Notes: a model not told the origin generated them from the letters alone. Numbered from the stretch's first letter, positions 50,601-58,748 are shown. The stretch is 64,000 nt of DNA from Pseudomonas sp. TH41 (GCF_016650695.1 NZ_JAEKFH010000005.1:124001-188000), one strand, 5' to 3'. Made by a program: numbers and translations.

Positions 50601-50653
50601 AGGTATAGGGGGTATGCCTATCATGCGTGACGCATAGGTAGGGGGGGTATCCC
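50601..50653 (+). promoter_or_regulatory. Two G-tract operators for the RcnR/DmeR-type regulator
   Basis: AGGTATAGGGGGTATGCCT (50601-50619) and AGGTAGGGGGGGTATCCC (50636-50653) each have a G run flanked by short inverted arms (AGGTAT and AT(A/G)CCT). This is the layout of RcnR/DmeR operators (TACT/TATA-type arms around G5-G7). The second one ends directly at the dmeR start codon and also serves as purine-rich ribosome binding site, so binding there could block translation initiation as well as transcription. Confidence 0.65.
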
Positions 50654-50929
50654 ATGGGTCATATCGCAGCAAACAAAGACGATCTTCTCAAACGCGTAAA
50701 ACGTATCGCCGGACAAATCCAAGCCGTTGAACGGGCATTGGAGTCGGATCTCGATTGTGCCAAAACACTGCACCTTGTTGCCGCCACTCGCGGAGCCATC
50801 AACGGCTTGATGGAGGAAATCATCGAGGACCACGCGCGGGAGCATGTCGCGAACCCTGCGCTCAGCGAAGAAGAGCGTAGCAAGGGCGTAGAAGAGCTTC
50901 TTGAAGCCATTCGCCGTTACTCCAAGTGA
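50654..50929 (+). CDS. dmeR: Nickel/cobalt-responsive repressor of the RcnR/DmeR type
   Basis: A 91-residue all-helical CsoR/RcnR-family protein. The metal fingerprint is complete for the Ni/Co group: His3, Cys35 in DLDCAKTLHL, His60 and His64 in DHAREHV. FrmR-type formaldehyde sensors have Pro2-Cys35 and lack His64, so that role is unlikely. It should tetramerise on the G-tract operators just upstream and release them when Ni(II) or Co(II) binds. It is followed at 20 bases by a CDF exporter, as in known dmeR-dmeF units. Confidence 0.83.
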   Translation: MGHIAANKDDLLKRVKRIAGQIQAVERALESDLDCAKTLHLVAATRGAINGLMEEIIEDHAREHVANPALSEEERSKGVEELLEAIRRYSK

Positions 50930-50949
50930 ACGCATCCAGGTACACACTC

Positions 50950-51867
50950 ATGAGCAGCACCAACATCAACCACACACACGACCACGTGTTCCTTGGCTCA
51001 GCGCACGACGAAAATGCCAAGCGTACGCTTTGGGTTGTGGCACTGACCGTTGTGATGATGGTTGGCGAGATCACCGCCGGCTATATCACGGGCTCGATGG
51101 CGTTACTGGCCGATGGCTTTCACATGGCAACCCATGCCGGTGCATTGGGCATCGCGGCGGCCGCTTACGGATATGCAAAACGCCACGCTTCCAGTCAGCG
51201 CTACAGTTTCGGTACCGGAAAGGTTGGAGACTTGGGTGGGTTCGCCTCGGCGCTGATTCTCGGTATGGTCTCCCTGGGAATTGGCGTTGAGTCTGTCATG
51301 CGCCTCTTGCAGCCAACAGAAGTTCAGTTCGGCACCGCTACGCTCATCGCGATTGCCGGTTTGATCGTCAACATTGTCAGTGCGCTCCTGCTGGGCCACG
51401 GGCACAGTCATGGGCACGATCATGATGATCATGGCCATGCCCACCACGGGAATGACAACAACCTGAAATCAGCCTACGTCCACGTCATCGCGGATGCGCT
51501 GACTTCGGTTCTGGCCATTGCTGCACTGCTCGCCGGCCGGTATCTCGGTTGGGTATGGCTGGACCCGCTCATGGGCATCGTCGGCGCCATCGTTATCGCG
51601 CGTTGGGCATGGACCTTGATGGGGGCCACGGCAGGTGTACTGCTGGATCAGACAGATGCGCACGTTGCCGAGGAAATCCGCGAACTGGTTGAGAAACCGG
51701 GGGATGCCACCATCACGGACTTGCACGTCTGGCGGGTTGGACCGCAAGCGCATGCGGCCATCGTCAGCGTCCTTGGTGAGGTCACTGCAAACGCCGACAG
51801 CATTCGTGAACGTCTCAAACCGGTTCATGAAGTCAGCCATCTGACGGTCGAGTTTCGGCCTGTCTGA
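50950..51867 (+). CDS. dmeF: Cation diffusion facilitator, Co/Ni efflux (DmeF type)
   Basis: A 305-residue CDF exporter with six predicted helices. Metal-site motifs are LLADGFHMATHAGAL (HxxxH in helix 2, about 49-63) and YVHVIADALTSVL (HxxxD in helix 5). A His-rich loop GHGHSHGHDHDDHGHAHHGN lies between helices 4 and 5, and the C-terminal cytoplasmic domain ends in HEVSHLTVEFRPV. The His at the helix 2 site, and the long His loop, agree with DmeF. It would pump Co(II)/Ni(II) out with protons. ATG 50950 is favoured; a GTG at 50926 would overlap dmeR. Confidence 0.83.
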   Translation: MSSTNINHTHDHVFLGSAHDENAKRTLWVVALTVVMMVGEITAGYITGSMALLADGFHMATHAGALGIAAAAYGYAKRHASSQRYSFGTGKVGDLGGFASALILGMVSLGIGVESVMRLLQPTEVQFGTATLIAIAGLIVNIVSALLLGHGHSHGHDHDDHGHAHHGNDNNLKSAYVHVIADALTSVLAIAALLAGRYLGWVWLDPLMGIVGAIVIARWAWTLMGATAGVLLDQTDAHVAEEIRELVEKPGDATITDLHVWRVGPQAHAAIVSVLGEVTANADSIRERLKPVHEVSHLTVEFRPV

Positions 51868-51906
51868 TTCACCGCCTCCCTTCCATTGTCTCCAAAGGAA
51901 CCCGCA

Positions 51907-52278
51907 ATGCCCCTAGGGAAACGCGAACTGGCGCGGATCGAACGCCGGTTGATTACCACGCTCACCGAAGCGTGCGAAACAGCAAAAGGTGAAATCAAAG
52001 GCTTTACCTGGCTCACCCACACCGCTGACCTGAACGCGTTGGCTGAAACCCTGAAGGTCATCTGGGTATTCGAAACCCTGGCTGACAAAAAGCTCGCCCT
52101 CGTTGACGCGAAGGCGCGCATCGTTGAGCTGACGGCCATCGCGTTGAATGAAGCCAACATCGATCTGCCTCCTTCAGACCACAGGGTCCGCTTCGACTCT
52201 GATGAAGAGTGCCAACGCACTCACGGTAGCGACTGGAAAAATCGCCTGACTCCATCACGTGTGGCCAAAGGTGACTGA
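51907..52278 (+). CDS. Small conserved-looking protein of unknown function
   Basis: A 123-residue cytoplasmic protein. It opens with MPLGKRELARIERRLITTLT EACETAKG (in two parts), mostly helical, and contains GFTWLTHTADLNALAETLKV with the stretch DSDEECQRTHGSDWKNRLTP near the end. AAGGA eight bases before ATG 51907 sets the start. It follows dmeF by 40 bases and precedes the DUF1289 gene by two, so it may be co-transcribed with both. No function can be proposed. Confidence 0.6.
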   Translation: MPLGKRELARIERRLITTLTEACETAKGEIKGFTWLTHTADLNALAETLKVIWVFETLADKKLALVDAKARIVELTAIALNEANIDLPPSDHRVRFDSDEECQRTHGSDWKNRLTPSRVAKGD

Positions 52279-52280
52279 CA

Positions 52281-52463
52281 ATGGCTAAGGAAATCGAAAA
52301 TCCCTGCATCTCAGTTTGCCAGTTGAGTGGTGATCTGTGTGTGAGTTGCGGGCGAAGCAAGGAAGACATCAGAAAGTGGAAACGCATGAAGCGGCCTGAA
52401 AAAATGGCCGCGGTGCAAAGGGCGAATGTTCGCTTGAAAGGGCTGAAGAAAGCACACGGATAG
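52281..52463 (+). CDS. DUF1289 small cysteine protein
   Basis: A 60-residue protein with NPCISVCQLSGDLCVSCGRS, the C-x3-C-x6-C-x2-CxR pattern of DUF1289 (a Zn- or Fe/S-like knuckle), then KEDIRKWKRMKRPEKMAAVQ. The role is unknown; members are common as small partners in proteobacterial operons. It starts two bases after the stop of the preceding gene. Confidence 0.8.
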   Translation: MAKEIENPCISVCQLSGDLCVSCGRSKEDIRKWKRMKRPEKMAAVQRANVRLKGLKKAHG

Positions 52464-52505
52464 TCACGTGCACCGGATGACCGCTTCACGCCCTGAGGAA
52501 GTCAG

Positions 52506-52760
52506 TCAACCTAAATCGAGGTTCTTCAGGAGCGGTGAACCGCGCTTCCTCAAGGCATTCAAATAGGTGGTTTCATCGTAGAGCGTCCTGGTCTGCCAGC
52601 ACCGATATAGAATCCGAATCCACTTAAACGCGAGTGCGCGTACAGCAGCTTGATAGGTGCTCCCTTTGGCGCGTTGCTGCCGGTAGAAAGCTCCAGCCCA
52701 AAAAGGATTTATTGATGGTTTGTCCCGCCAGTTCTCCCCCGCCTCGAAATCGACCGGCAC
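52506..52760 (-). pseudogene. IS110-type transposase, C-terminal remnant
   Basis: The minus-strand frame holds PFWAGAFYRQQRAKGSTYQA followed by AVRALAFKWIRILYRCWQTR and TLYDETTYLNALRKRGSPLL. This is the C-terminal tail of IS110/IS1111-type transposases. The N-terminal RuvC-like catalytic half is missing. The first 20 or so codons (VDFEAGENWRDKPSINP) do not look like a transposase start. It lies between two small genes and the MHS transporter. Confidence 0.6.
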
Positions 52761-52835
52761 GAAGCGCAGCCAGTCCGGTACGGCGACACATCTCGCTTGC
52801 CGTTCATGACTTCAATCCTGTTTGTTCACCGTCCC

Positions 52836-54173
52836 TCAGGCCGCCGCGCCCACGCCTACCCCCTTCTCCCCCGTCGGAACATCATGCAGGGAAATCCTTG
52901 AAGTCTCCGGCAATGCCAAACCACCGGCCAGCGCGAGCAAGGCAACTGCAATCAGATAGAACGCCGGCGACAGGTTGCTGCCGGTGGTGCTGATCAGCCA
53001 TGTCGCCACCAGCGGTGCGGTGCCACCGAAGATGGTATAGGCCATGTTGTAGGTAATCGCCGAGGCGGTATAGCGAGTACGGGTGGGGAAGGTTTCCGAG
53101 AGCAAGGCCGCGGTGACCACACCACACAACACCGCGCCAATCGCCAAGAGCATAACGCCAACGATGGACGCTGCGAACACGCCGGAACTGGCCATCAGAA
53201 ACGACGGATACACCGCCACAATCAACAGGGCGCAAGCCGTCATCATCGTCACCCGACGGCCTACCCTGTCCGAGAAGAGCCCGGCCAGCGGGCACATCGC
53301 CGCGGCGAAGAGCAATGCAATCAGCGACACCAGCAACGCCGTTGCACGACTCAGACCGCCCGCGACTTGCAGGTATGTCGCAAAGTAGGTAGTGAACATA
53401 TAGAACGACAGCGCCGTCAGCGATACAAAGGCACCCAGGCAGCAGATAGCCGCGCCATGCTTGCGTAATGTTTCCTTGAGCGGGGAATGAGCAACCGCAT
53501 GTTCCTGACTCACGGCCTGGAAAGCCGGGGTCTCATCCAGCTTCCAGCGCATGTAAAGACCAATCAGGCCCAGCGGCGCGGCGATCAGGAACGGCAGGCG
53601 CCAACCCCAGCTACCCATGGCTTCGGCCGATAATGACGCCTCGAGGGTGTAGGCCACCACAGCGGCTGCGGCGAAGGCGGAAAATGTCGACACCGGAATG
53701 AAGCTGCCATACCAAGCCCTTTTATCGTTGGGTGCATGCTCCATCAGGTAGGCACAGGCACCTGCGTATTCGCCTCCAGCGGAAAAGCCTTGGGCGCAAC
53801 GGATCAGGGTCAGCAGAATCGGCGCCATGACCCCGATCGCGGCATAAGTGGGCAGCAAACCGATCAAGGTCGTGGCACTGGCCATCAGCAGGATTGTCAT
53901 CGCAAGGGTTCGCTTACGGCCGATCCTGTCCCCCAGCATGCCGAAGAAAATTCCGCCAAGGGGCCGAAACGCAAACGCGACGGCGAACACTGCAAAGGTC
54001 TTGAGCAACGCGGCACTGGCGTCGCCGCTGGGGAAAAATTGCTGGGCGATGGTCGTGGCCAGAAAGCCATAGACCGCAAAGTCGAACCACTCGACGAAAT
54101 TGCCGATGGCGGCGGCGACAATCACTTTTCTCAGCGTTTTCGGGCTGACCTGCTCTGTAGCTGCGCTTGTCAT
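52836..54173 (-). CDS. MFS transporter, metabolite:H+ symporter (MHS) family
   Basis: A 445-residue permease. It shows VEWFDFAVYGFLATTIAQQF in helix 1 (the EWFDFxxYG mark of MHS proteins), VAFAFRPLGGIFFGMLGDRI GRKRTLA (in two parts) and FSAGGEYAGACAYLMEHAPN in helix 5. Relatives take up citrate, shikimate, 2-oxoglutarate or proline betaine with protons. GAGG lies six bases before the chosen ATG (54171-54173), so longer forms to 54236 are unlikely. No linked enzyme gene lies beside it, so the substrate is open. Confidence 0.85.
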   Translation of the reverse strand: MTSAATEQVSPKTLRKVIVAAAIGNFVEWFDFAVYGFLATTIAQQFFPSGDASAALLKTFAVFAVAFAFRPLGGIFFGMLGDRIGRKRTLAMTILLMASATTLIGLLPTYAAIGVMAPILLTLIRCAQGFSAGGEYAGACAYLMEHAPNDKRAWYGSFIPVSTFSAFAAAAVVAYTLEASLSAEAMGSWGWRLPFLIAAPLGLIGLYMRWKLDETPAFQAVSQEHAVAHSPLKETLRKHGAAICCLGAFVSLTALSFYMFTTYFATYLQVAGGLSRATALLVSLIALLFAAAMCPLAGLFSDRVGRRVTMMTACALLIVAVYPSFLMASSGVFAASIVGVMLLAIGAVLCGVVTAALLSETFPTRTRYTASAITYNMAYTIFGGTAPLVATWLISTTGSNLSPAFYLIAVALLALAGGLALPETSRISLHDVPTGEKGVGVGAAA

Positions 54174-54360
54174 GCTGAACCTCGACATTTCATCCATAAG
54201 CGTTCGATTATCGGGGCAGCCACTGAAACGGTTCACTTCAAAAGTGTCATCCGTATAGTCAGTACCGACTCATAGCTATTGGATTTAGCATGATTTCTGC
54301 CATCGACGTGGGATATCCGCTTTTGACCGAGACCTGCAATCACTGAGGTGTATGAAAAAG

Positions 54361-54384
54361 GCCGCTGACAGTGATGTCAGCGGC
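54361..54384 (-). terminator. Intrinsic terminator, minus orientation
   Basis: GCCGCTGAC (54361-54369) and GTCAGCGGC (54376-54384) form a 9-bp stem with a six-base loop. On the minus strand it is followed by CTTTTTC, a T run, so it ends transcription coming from the gene at 54568-54927 or the repeat region. On the plus strand TTCTTGT also follows, giving weak two-way action. Confidence 0.75.
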
Positions 54385-54432
54385 TTCTTGTCAGGACACT
54401 GGAGTTCGGTCTCGGAAACACCCAAAACCCAA

Positions 54433-54532
54433 TGTGGGAGCGAGCCTGCTCGCGATGGACGTTAATGATAACGCGTGTTTACCGGATAAACGCGTCGCAT
54501 CGAAGTCCATCGCGAGCAAGCTCGCTCCTACA
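54433..54532. repeat. Inverted pair of Pseudomonas REP elements
   Basis: 54433-54460 and 54505-54532 are nearly perfect inverted copies of GGAGCGAGCCTGCTCGCGAT. The interior, with ATGATAACGCGTG and AAACGCGTCGC, resembles the interior of the copy at 44573-44672, so the whole 100-base block seems to be one unit rather than two independent REPs. Confidence 0.8.
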
Positions 54533-54567
54533 ATTTGCTCCGCGCTGGGTGCTTTTTTTTATGGAAC

Positions 54568-54927
54568 TTACCAGCGACCGTCGCCACGGCCATGGGAGAA
54601 CCCGTGATCGAAGCCCCTGTGGTAGCCACCGTCGTAGTAGCCGCGGGGTGGCGCTGGCTCGAACCGGCGGTATTCAATCCGCGGAGCCACCGGTACATAG
54701 GCCACCCGTTGGTATTGCGCCGGGTAACGAGGCTGTGGTTCGTAGCCCTGGTATTGTGGGCGGTAGTGGTGTTCATGGCCCGAGCCGGCGATGACGGTGG
54801 CCAATATCGCCCCCACTGCCGCCCCGGCGATGACTGGCACTATCACATCTCGCTCGTTAGCGGATGCCGCACCCGCGGCGACCAGGCAACCGGACAGGAT
54901 CAAGGCTTGAGTCATCTTTGAAAACAT
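54568..54927 (-). CDS. Small exported, glycine-zipper-like protein
   Basis: A 119-residue protein with a signal peptide (MFSKMTQALILSGCLVAAGA, then ASAN). A short hydrophobic stretch with small residues (VIVPVIAGAAVGAILATVIA) follows, then a Pro/Tyr/Gly/His-rich tail (EPQPRYPAQYQRVAYVPVAP). It resembles envelope proteins with a glycine-zipper segment. AGAGGAG directly before the ATG (54925-54927) is a strong start signal. The function is unknown. Confidence 0.7.
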   Translation of the reverse strand: MFSKMTQALILSGCLVAAGAASANERDVIVPVIAGAAVGAILATVIAGSGHEHHYRPQYQGYEPQPRYPAQYQRVAYVPVAPRIEYRRFEPAPPRGYYDGGYHRGFDHGFSHGRGDGRW

Positions 54928-55314
54928 GGTGTCTCCTCTGGCGATTGGTGTGGATTCGCCATAGACGTATGAAACACCCATTTCGTGTAAGCGGAGGTCT
55001 AGGCTCAGTAAAGGTTGAGTAAAGCGATGGCAGGGAGTGCCACGCTTTACCCGAGGGCGTAGCCACTCAGCCACGCGGGGGGGGCGATCGACGGTGGGCT
55101 AACGCCGGGGGTCGTCAGCGGACGAACCAAAGTGACACTAAACATATGGATCTGACCCCGATGTCTCTTATTGGCAATAACCTGTGCGCGTTGTATTAGC
55201 GAAGCGAACTGTGACCTGAGCTTTCGCATGCCTACTTAAAGTCTGCAGGATTCCTCGCCGCCGCCCTTCGCGATCGGGCTATGATCAAGCTATATGAACC
55301 GGACTCCCTGACCT
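54928..55314. other. Gap between exported protein and GGDEF gene
   Basis: The 387 bases hold a run of G at about 55078-55084 and the phrase ATCTGACCCCGATG, but no frame or hairpin with clear meaning. It must contain the promoter of the exported protein (leftward) and of the cyclase gene (rightward). Confidence 0.3.
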
Positions 55315-56178
55315 ATGCCCGTTGACCTGCAAGAGCTCTACCCCAAACTGATCCATCTGATGCTGGACACGGTCTTCGTGGTTGATAGGGACAACCAGAT
55401 TGTATTTGTGAGTGATGCCTGTGGGGCACTGCTCGGTTACCGTGCCGACGAGCTGACCGGCACCCCGATCACCGACTATATGCATCCTGACGACCTGGCG
55501 GTCACACGAGCCTCCATTATCCGGGTCATGAATGGTCAACCCCACTTCGATTTCCGCAACCGATACATCCGCAAGGACGGAGGTATCGTACACATCCTGT
55601 GGGCTGCGTCCTGGTCCGAGGAGGTGGGTGCGCGGATCGGTGTCGCCCGGGACGTGACGGCCCTCAGCCAGGCCGAGGAGGAATTACGTTTCCTCGCCCA
55701 TCATGATCCGCTGACAAAACTGACCAACCGGTCGCTTTTCAATGATCGGCTGGACTCGGCCCTGCGAGCGGCACACCGCCACAAGAGCACCCTGGCTTTG
55801 CTGTTTCTGGATATCAATGACTTCAAGGGTATCAATGATGTCCAGGGACATGCAGTGGGCGATCGTGTGCTCTGTATGATTGCTCGACGGCTGGAAGGCT
55901 GCGTACGTGAGACGGACACGGTGGCCCGGATAGGCGGTGATGAATTCACCGTTCTGTTGACGGATTTCCAGTCGGAGGTCGCCGTATCCGAGAAGATGGC
56001 GCAGATTCTCGCGGTCATGGCCGAGCCCCTGGGCGCTGAATTTGGCGGGCTCAAAATGCCGTCCTGCAGTATCGGCGTGGCCTTTTATCCCGCAGACGGA
56101 GAGGATGCCGATACGCTGCTCAGCCATGCGGACGACGATATGTACCGGATCAAAAGGCAACGTTCTGCAGCGGGGTGA
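55315..56178 (+). CDS. PAS-GGDEF diguanylate cyclase
   Basis: A 287-residue soluble signalling protein. A PAS domain (about 10-120) has VFVVDRDNQIVFVSDACGAL LGY (in two parts) and IRKDGGIVHILWAASWSEE. The GGDEF domain follows, with LAHHDPLTKLTNRSLFNDRL and the active site RIGGDEFTVLL intact. The inhibitory site RxxD is present as RETD, five residues ahead of GGDEF, so product inhibition is expected. It should make cyclic di-GMP in response to a ligand, redox or oxygen cue sensed by PAS. No EAL domain. The start at 55315 has a weak ribosome site. Confidence 0.87.
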   Translation: MPVDLQELYPKLIHLMLDTVFVVDRDNQIVFVSDACGALLGYRADELTGTPITDYMHPDDLAVTRASIIRVMNGQPHFDFRNRYIRKDGGIVHILWAASWSEEVGARIGVARDVTALSQAEEELRFLAHHDPLTKLTNRSLFNDRLDSALRAAHRHKSTLALLFLDINDFKGINDVQGHAVGDRVLCMIARRLEGCVRETDTVARIGGDEFTVLLTDFQSEVAVSEKMAQILAVMAEPLGAEFGGLKMPSCSIGVAFYPADGEDADTLLSHADDDMYRIKRQRSAAG

Positions 56179-56214
56179 CGAGCCTGCAGGGTACCCTCGG
56201 CCAAGATAAGAAGA

Positions 56215-56376
56215 TCAGCTTTCAGAGGAAATGATTGAGTCGTGACTGGATTCAGCAGCCAGTTTCAATCGGTCAGCCTTACTAATGTATTTAGACTTGC
56301 TTGGCGGTGCCAATTTGGCACTCGCCTTTTTGGCGTGAGCCTTTAATAGCTGCTTTATTTTTTTACGACGATTCAT
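56215..56376 (-). CDS. DUF2986 small basic protein
   Basis: A 53-residue minus-strand frame starts at ATG 56374-56376 and ends at 56215. It reads MNRRKKIKQLLKAHAKKASA KLAPPSKSKYISKADRLKL (in two parts). The Lys-rich start and the KYISKADR block match DUF2986. GTGGGA lies eight bases ahead. The function is unknown; the basic charge suggests RNA or ribosome contact, but that is only a guess. Confidence 0.7.
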   Translation of the reverse strand: MNRRKKIKQLLKAHAKKASAKLAPPSKSKYISKADRLKLAAESSHDSIISSES

Positions 56377-56460
56377 ATTTCCCACTCAGCTTGTAAATTC
56401 TTGAATGACATCCGCTTAAATATTAAACCAGATCCCTGTGGCGCGAAATTGCACTCCACT

Positions 56461-56525
56461 TGACCACCCGTTTGCATTCGACCTGACCAGTCATTTGCAT
56501 TCGTTCTGACCACCGACTGCATCGG
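56461..56525. repeat. Three tandem degenerate 23-bp repeats, possible IS end
   Basis: TGACCACCCGTTTGCATTCG-ACC (56461-56483), TGACCAGTCATTTGCATTCG-TTC (56484-56506) and TGACCACCGACTGCATCGG (56507-56525) follow without gaps. Multiple short terminal repeats of this TGACCAC...TTTGCATT kind are found at the ends of IS21-type elements, but no transposase lies next to them. Probably the solo end of a lost insertion. Confidence 0.5.
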
Positions 56526-56593
56526 ATTTTACCAGCACGCTTTGTAACCATGATCGGCAGTGAACGGCTAAAAGCGGCCTTACGCGTCCATAT

Positions 56594-57310
56594 TCATGCC
56601 GTTTTGCACGTCAACCAGGCGCCCCAGAAAAGGCTGCTGAAGAAACGGGTAGCGTTCCCGAATCCTGTATCATTCAGCAGCTTGTGAACCGCTGCCTCGG
56701 AATGTGGAGGGTCTGCACCTTGAAGGATTTTCCCAAGCTTGACCTTCACTTCGTCCGGGCTGGCTCCATGCTGCCGCCACCTTTGCCCCCAGGCAGCGAG
56801 GAGTAACGGCTGGTTGGCATACGCATATTGATTCCCCGCGACAATCAGCGGCGCGCCCGGCTTCAGATGAGCCCAAATGGATCGTAATATTTTTTGCTTG
56901 GCATCATCCCCATCGAGATGATGGAGTACACCGATCAAGGTGGCTGCGTCGTATGACTCGTCTGCTGCCAGGTCTTCAACATGCCCAAGATGCATGGCCG
57001 TTCTTCCGAGCAATTTGTTTGCGTCTAACTGCTGCTTCGCTGCCTCCAGCATTGGCCCGGATGGATCAACGGCAGTGAAGCGCCAACCCGGCTCAAGCGT
57101 GGCCATAGCAATGATCTCCTGCGCCGTACCGCCAGCGCCCACCACAAGTATCTTTGCCGAGCCCATATTGCCAAGGCTTGCCGCCAGCATGCACGCCGCC
57201 AAGTCTTGGCAGGCATCGTATCCTGCTAGTGCGATGCGGCTCTGTCGGCCGTACTCATTGGCCCGTGAGGTATCAAATTTTTCAGCTGAGTTGAGAGGGG
57301 ATGATTTCAA
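56594..57310 (-). CDS. Class I SAM-dependent methyltransferase
   Basis: About 238 residues. Motif I is ILVVGAGGTAQEII (the GxGxG-type SAM loop), motif II is RFTAVDPSGPML with the acidic residue that holds the ribose, and YDAATLIGVLHHLDGDDAKQ is motif III/IV. SIWAHLKPGAPLIVAGNQYA follows. The substrate is unknown. GGAG seven bases before a TTG at 57308-57310 suggests that start; an in-frame TTG at 57331 is an alternative. It stands alone, with the IS-like repeat beyond its stop. Confidence 0.78.
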   Translation of the reverse strand: MKSSPLNSAEKFDTSRANEYGRQSRIALAGYDACQDLAACMLAASLGNMGSAKILVVGAGGTAQEIIAMATLEPGWRFTAVDPSGPMLEAAKQQLDANKLLGRTAMHLGHVEDLAADESYDAATLIGVLHHLDGDDAKQKILRSIWAHLKPGAPLIVAGNQYAYANQPLLLAAWGQRWRQHGASPDEVKVKLGKILQGADPPHSEAAVHKLLNDTGFGNATRFFSSLFWGAWLTCKTA

Positions 57311-57331
57311 GGCGGTTCTCCATGTCCTCAA

Positions 57332-57689
57332 ATCAAGCTACGCCACTCACAGAAATAATAAAAATTCATTAATTTTATTTACTGCATTCCTTCAAGGAAT
57401 GCGGGGCTCAAACCATGTTGCCTCTCTCAGACTGGTTCCGCCTTGTAACGACAGTCAGCCTGGGTCGATAGCTGCCTTCCCTAAAGGGCAGCCAAAAGCC
57501 GTCACGCAGATGTATCCCTGAAACTGTTGGTTACTCAATTCGCTCCGCCTTTGTTACAAGCAAAAGGCAGGAATTACGCCTGATTAATCTAGAAATGCGA
57601 CACCAGCATTGAGCGTAAACCCTGGCTGATATAGAACACCTTGGCAGCATTCGCCGCAGTTGCTCAATCCACGTTCTAAGGACTCGAAT
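57332..57689. other. Gap between methyltransferase and phosphatase
   Basis: The stretch holds CAGTCAGCCTGGGTCGATAG CTGCC near 57450-57480, which resembles the left part of the dispersed intergenic repeat seen at 20460-20537 and 27490-27540. No gene was recognised. AAGGA (57678-57682) at its end is the ribosome binding site of the phosphatase gene. Confidence 0.35.
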
Positions 57690-58526
57690 GTGAAAATAAA
57701 AACAAACAAAATCCTAGTCTCCTCCTTCCTCTCTCTGCTGATGCTTCATGGGGCTCCCACCTTTGCCGAGGAAGTCGCTAGCCCCCCTTCCAATCTTTTA
57801 ACGGCCGCCGTCGCCTGGAAGCAAACAGCAGCCGAGTTTGAGGCGCTTTATTATCAAGGGTTCAACGTAGCAAGAATGCAACTGGATCGAGCCCTCCAAG
57901 CTCACAAAGCCGGTGATCGACCTTTAGCTATCATCAGCGATGTCGACGACACCGTTCTGAATAGCAATAGCTACTGGGGCTACATGATCAATGCCAATAA
58001 AGAGTTTTTCGACGACACTGCGTGGGATAAATGGGTGGCTGAGAATGGCCCGGTTGCAACGCCTGGCGCGGTGGATTTCTTGAGCTATGCGCAATCGAAG
58101 GGTGTTGAGGTTTTTTACGTCACCAGTCGTGACCAAGGCGAAAAAACCTTTGAATACGCCCTAGCGAATCTTCGAAAAAACAATCTACCGTTTGCCGACG
58201 AGAAACACCTGACGGTTTATCGTGAAAGCTCCAACAAGGAGCCGCGTCAATCAGAGATCGCCAAGGATTACGATGTGGTGGTGATGCTTGGTGACAACCT
58301 CAACGACTTTAAGCGCAAGTATTACGTCGCTGACGTTAAACAACGCAATAGCCTTATGACCGAAGACAAGGAGCAGTTCGGCCGCAAGTTTATTATCTTT
58401 CCGAACCCTACCGATGGCCACTGGCTCAAAGCGATTTTTGGCGACTCAGAACCACCGGCCACGCCGGAAAACCGTGTTAAGTTCAAGGCGGCTGCTAGCT
58501 CAACAGCCTGGCAGCTTAAGCAATAA
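57690..58526 (+). CDS. Secreted HAD acid phosphatase, e(P4)/class B-like
   Basis: A 278-residue protein starting at GTG 57690, seven bases after AAGGA. A signal peptide covers about residues 1-26 (SFLSLLMLHGAPTFA), without a lipobox Cys. HAD motif I is IISDVDDTVLNSNSYWG with the nucleophile Asp pair in a DVDDT pattern. Motif II is FYVTSRDQGEKTFEYA and motif IV is VVMLGDNLNDFK. It would remove phosphate from nucleotides or other small phosphomonoesters in the periplasm. Lipoprotein e(P4) relatives are anchored by a lipid; this one appears soluble. Confidence 0.85.
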   Translation: MKIKTNKILVSSFLSLLMLHGAPTFAEEVASPPSNLLTAAVAWKQTAAEFEALYYQGFNVARMQLDRALQAHKAGDRPLAIISDVDDTVLNSNSYWGYMINANKEFFDDTAWDKWVAENGPVATPGAVDFLSYAQSKGVEVFYVTSRDQGEKTFEYALANLRKNNLPFADEKHLTVYRESSNKEPRQSEIAKDYDVVVMLGDNLNDFKRKYYVADVKQRNSLMTEDKEQFGRKFIIFPNPTDGHWLKAIFGDSEPPATPENRVKFKAAASSTAWQLKQ

Positions 58527-58651
58527 TAGGGCTGGGTCTGACAGCAGGTTTGAGGAGGCGGCAAGCATCGTGGCGCCCCCTTAATCAGCCAGGCCAAGAT
58601 GGGTTTTCTCGCTTTTTCTTGGTCGTATTCGGCCCAAATTTCCCGATAGAA

Positions 58652-58686
58652 CGCGACACGTTTTCAGCATCGTAAAACGTGTCGCG
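58652..58686. repeat. Lox-like inverted repeat (13-9-13)
   Basis: CGCGACACGTTTT (58652-58664) and AAAACGTGTCGCG (58674-58686) are perfect 13-base reverse complements around CAGCATCGT. The arm and spacer lengths resemble core sites of tyrosine recombinases. No recombinase gene lies in this window. It has no T run on either side that would make it a normal terminator for the phosphatase gene. Confidence 0.7.
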
Positions 58687-58748
58687 ACATCTGCCACTCG
58701 TTGCGTGCTACCTACTTCCCGCCAGCTTTGATATTGCTTGGTGTAGAG

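Noticed and set aside
50654..50929. FrmR formaldehyde sensor
   Set aside because: Pro2 is missing and His3/His64 are present, and the next gene is a metal exporter, so Ni/Co sensing fits better.
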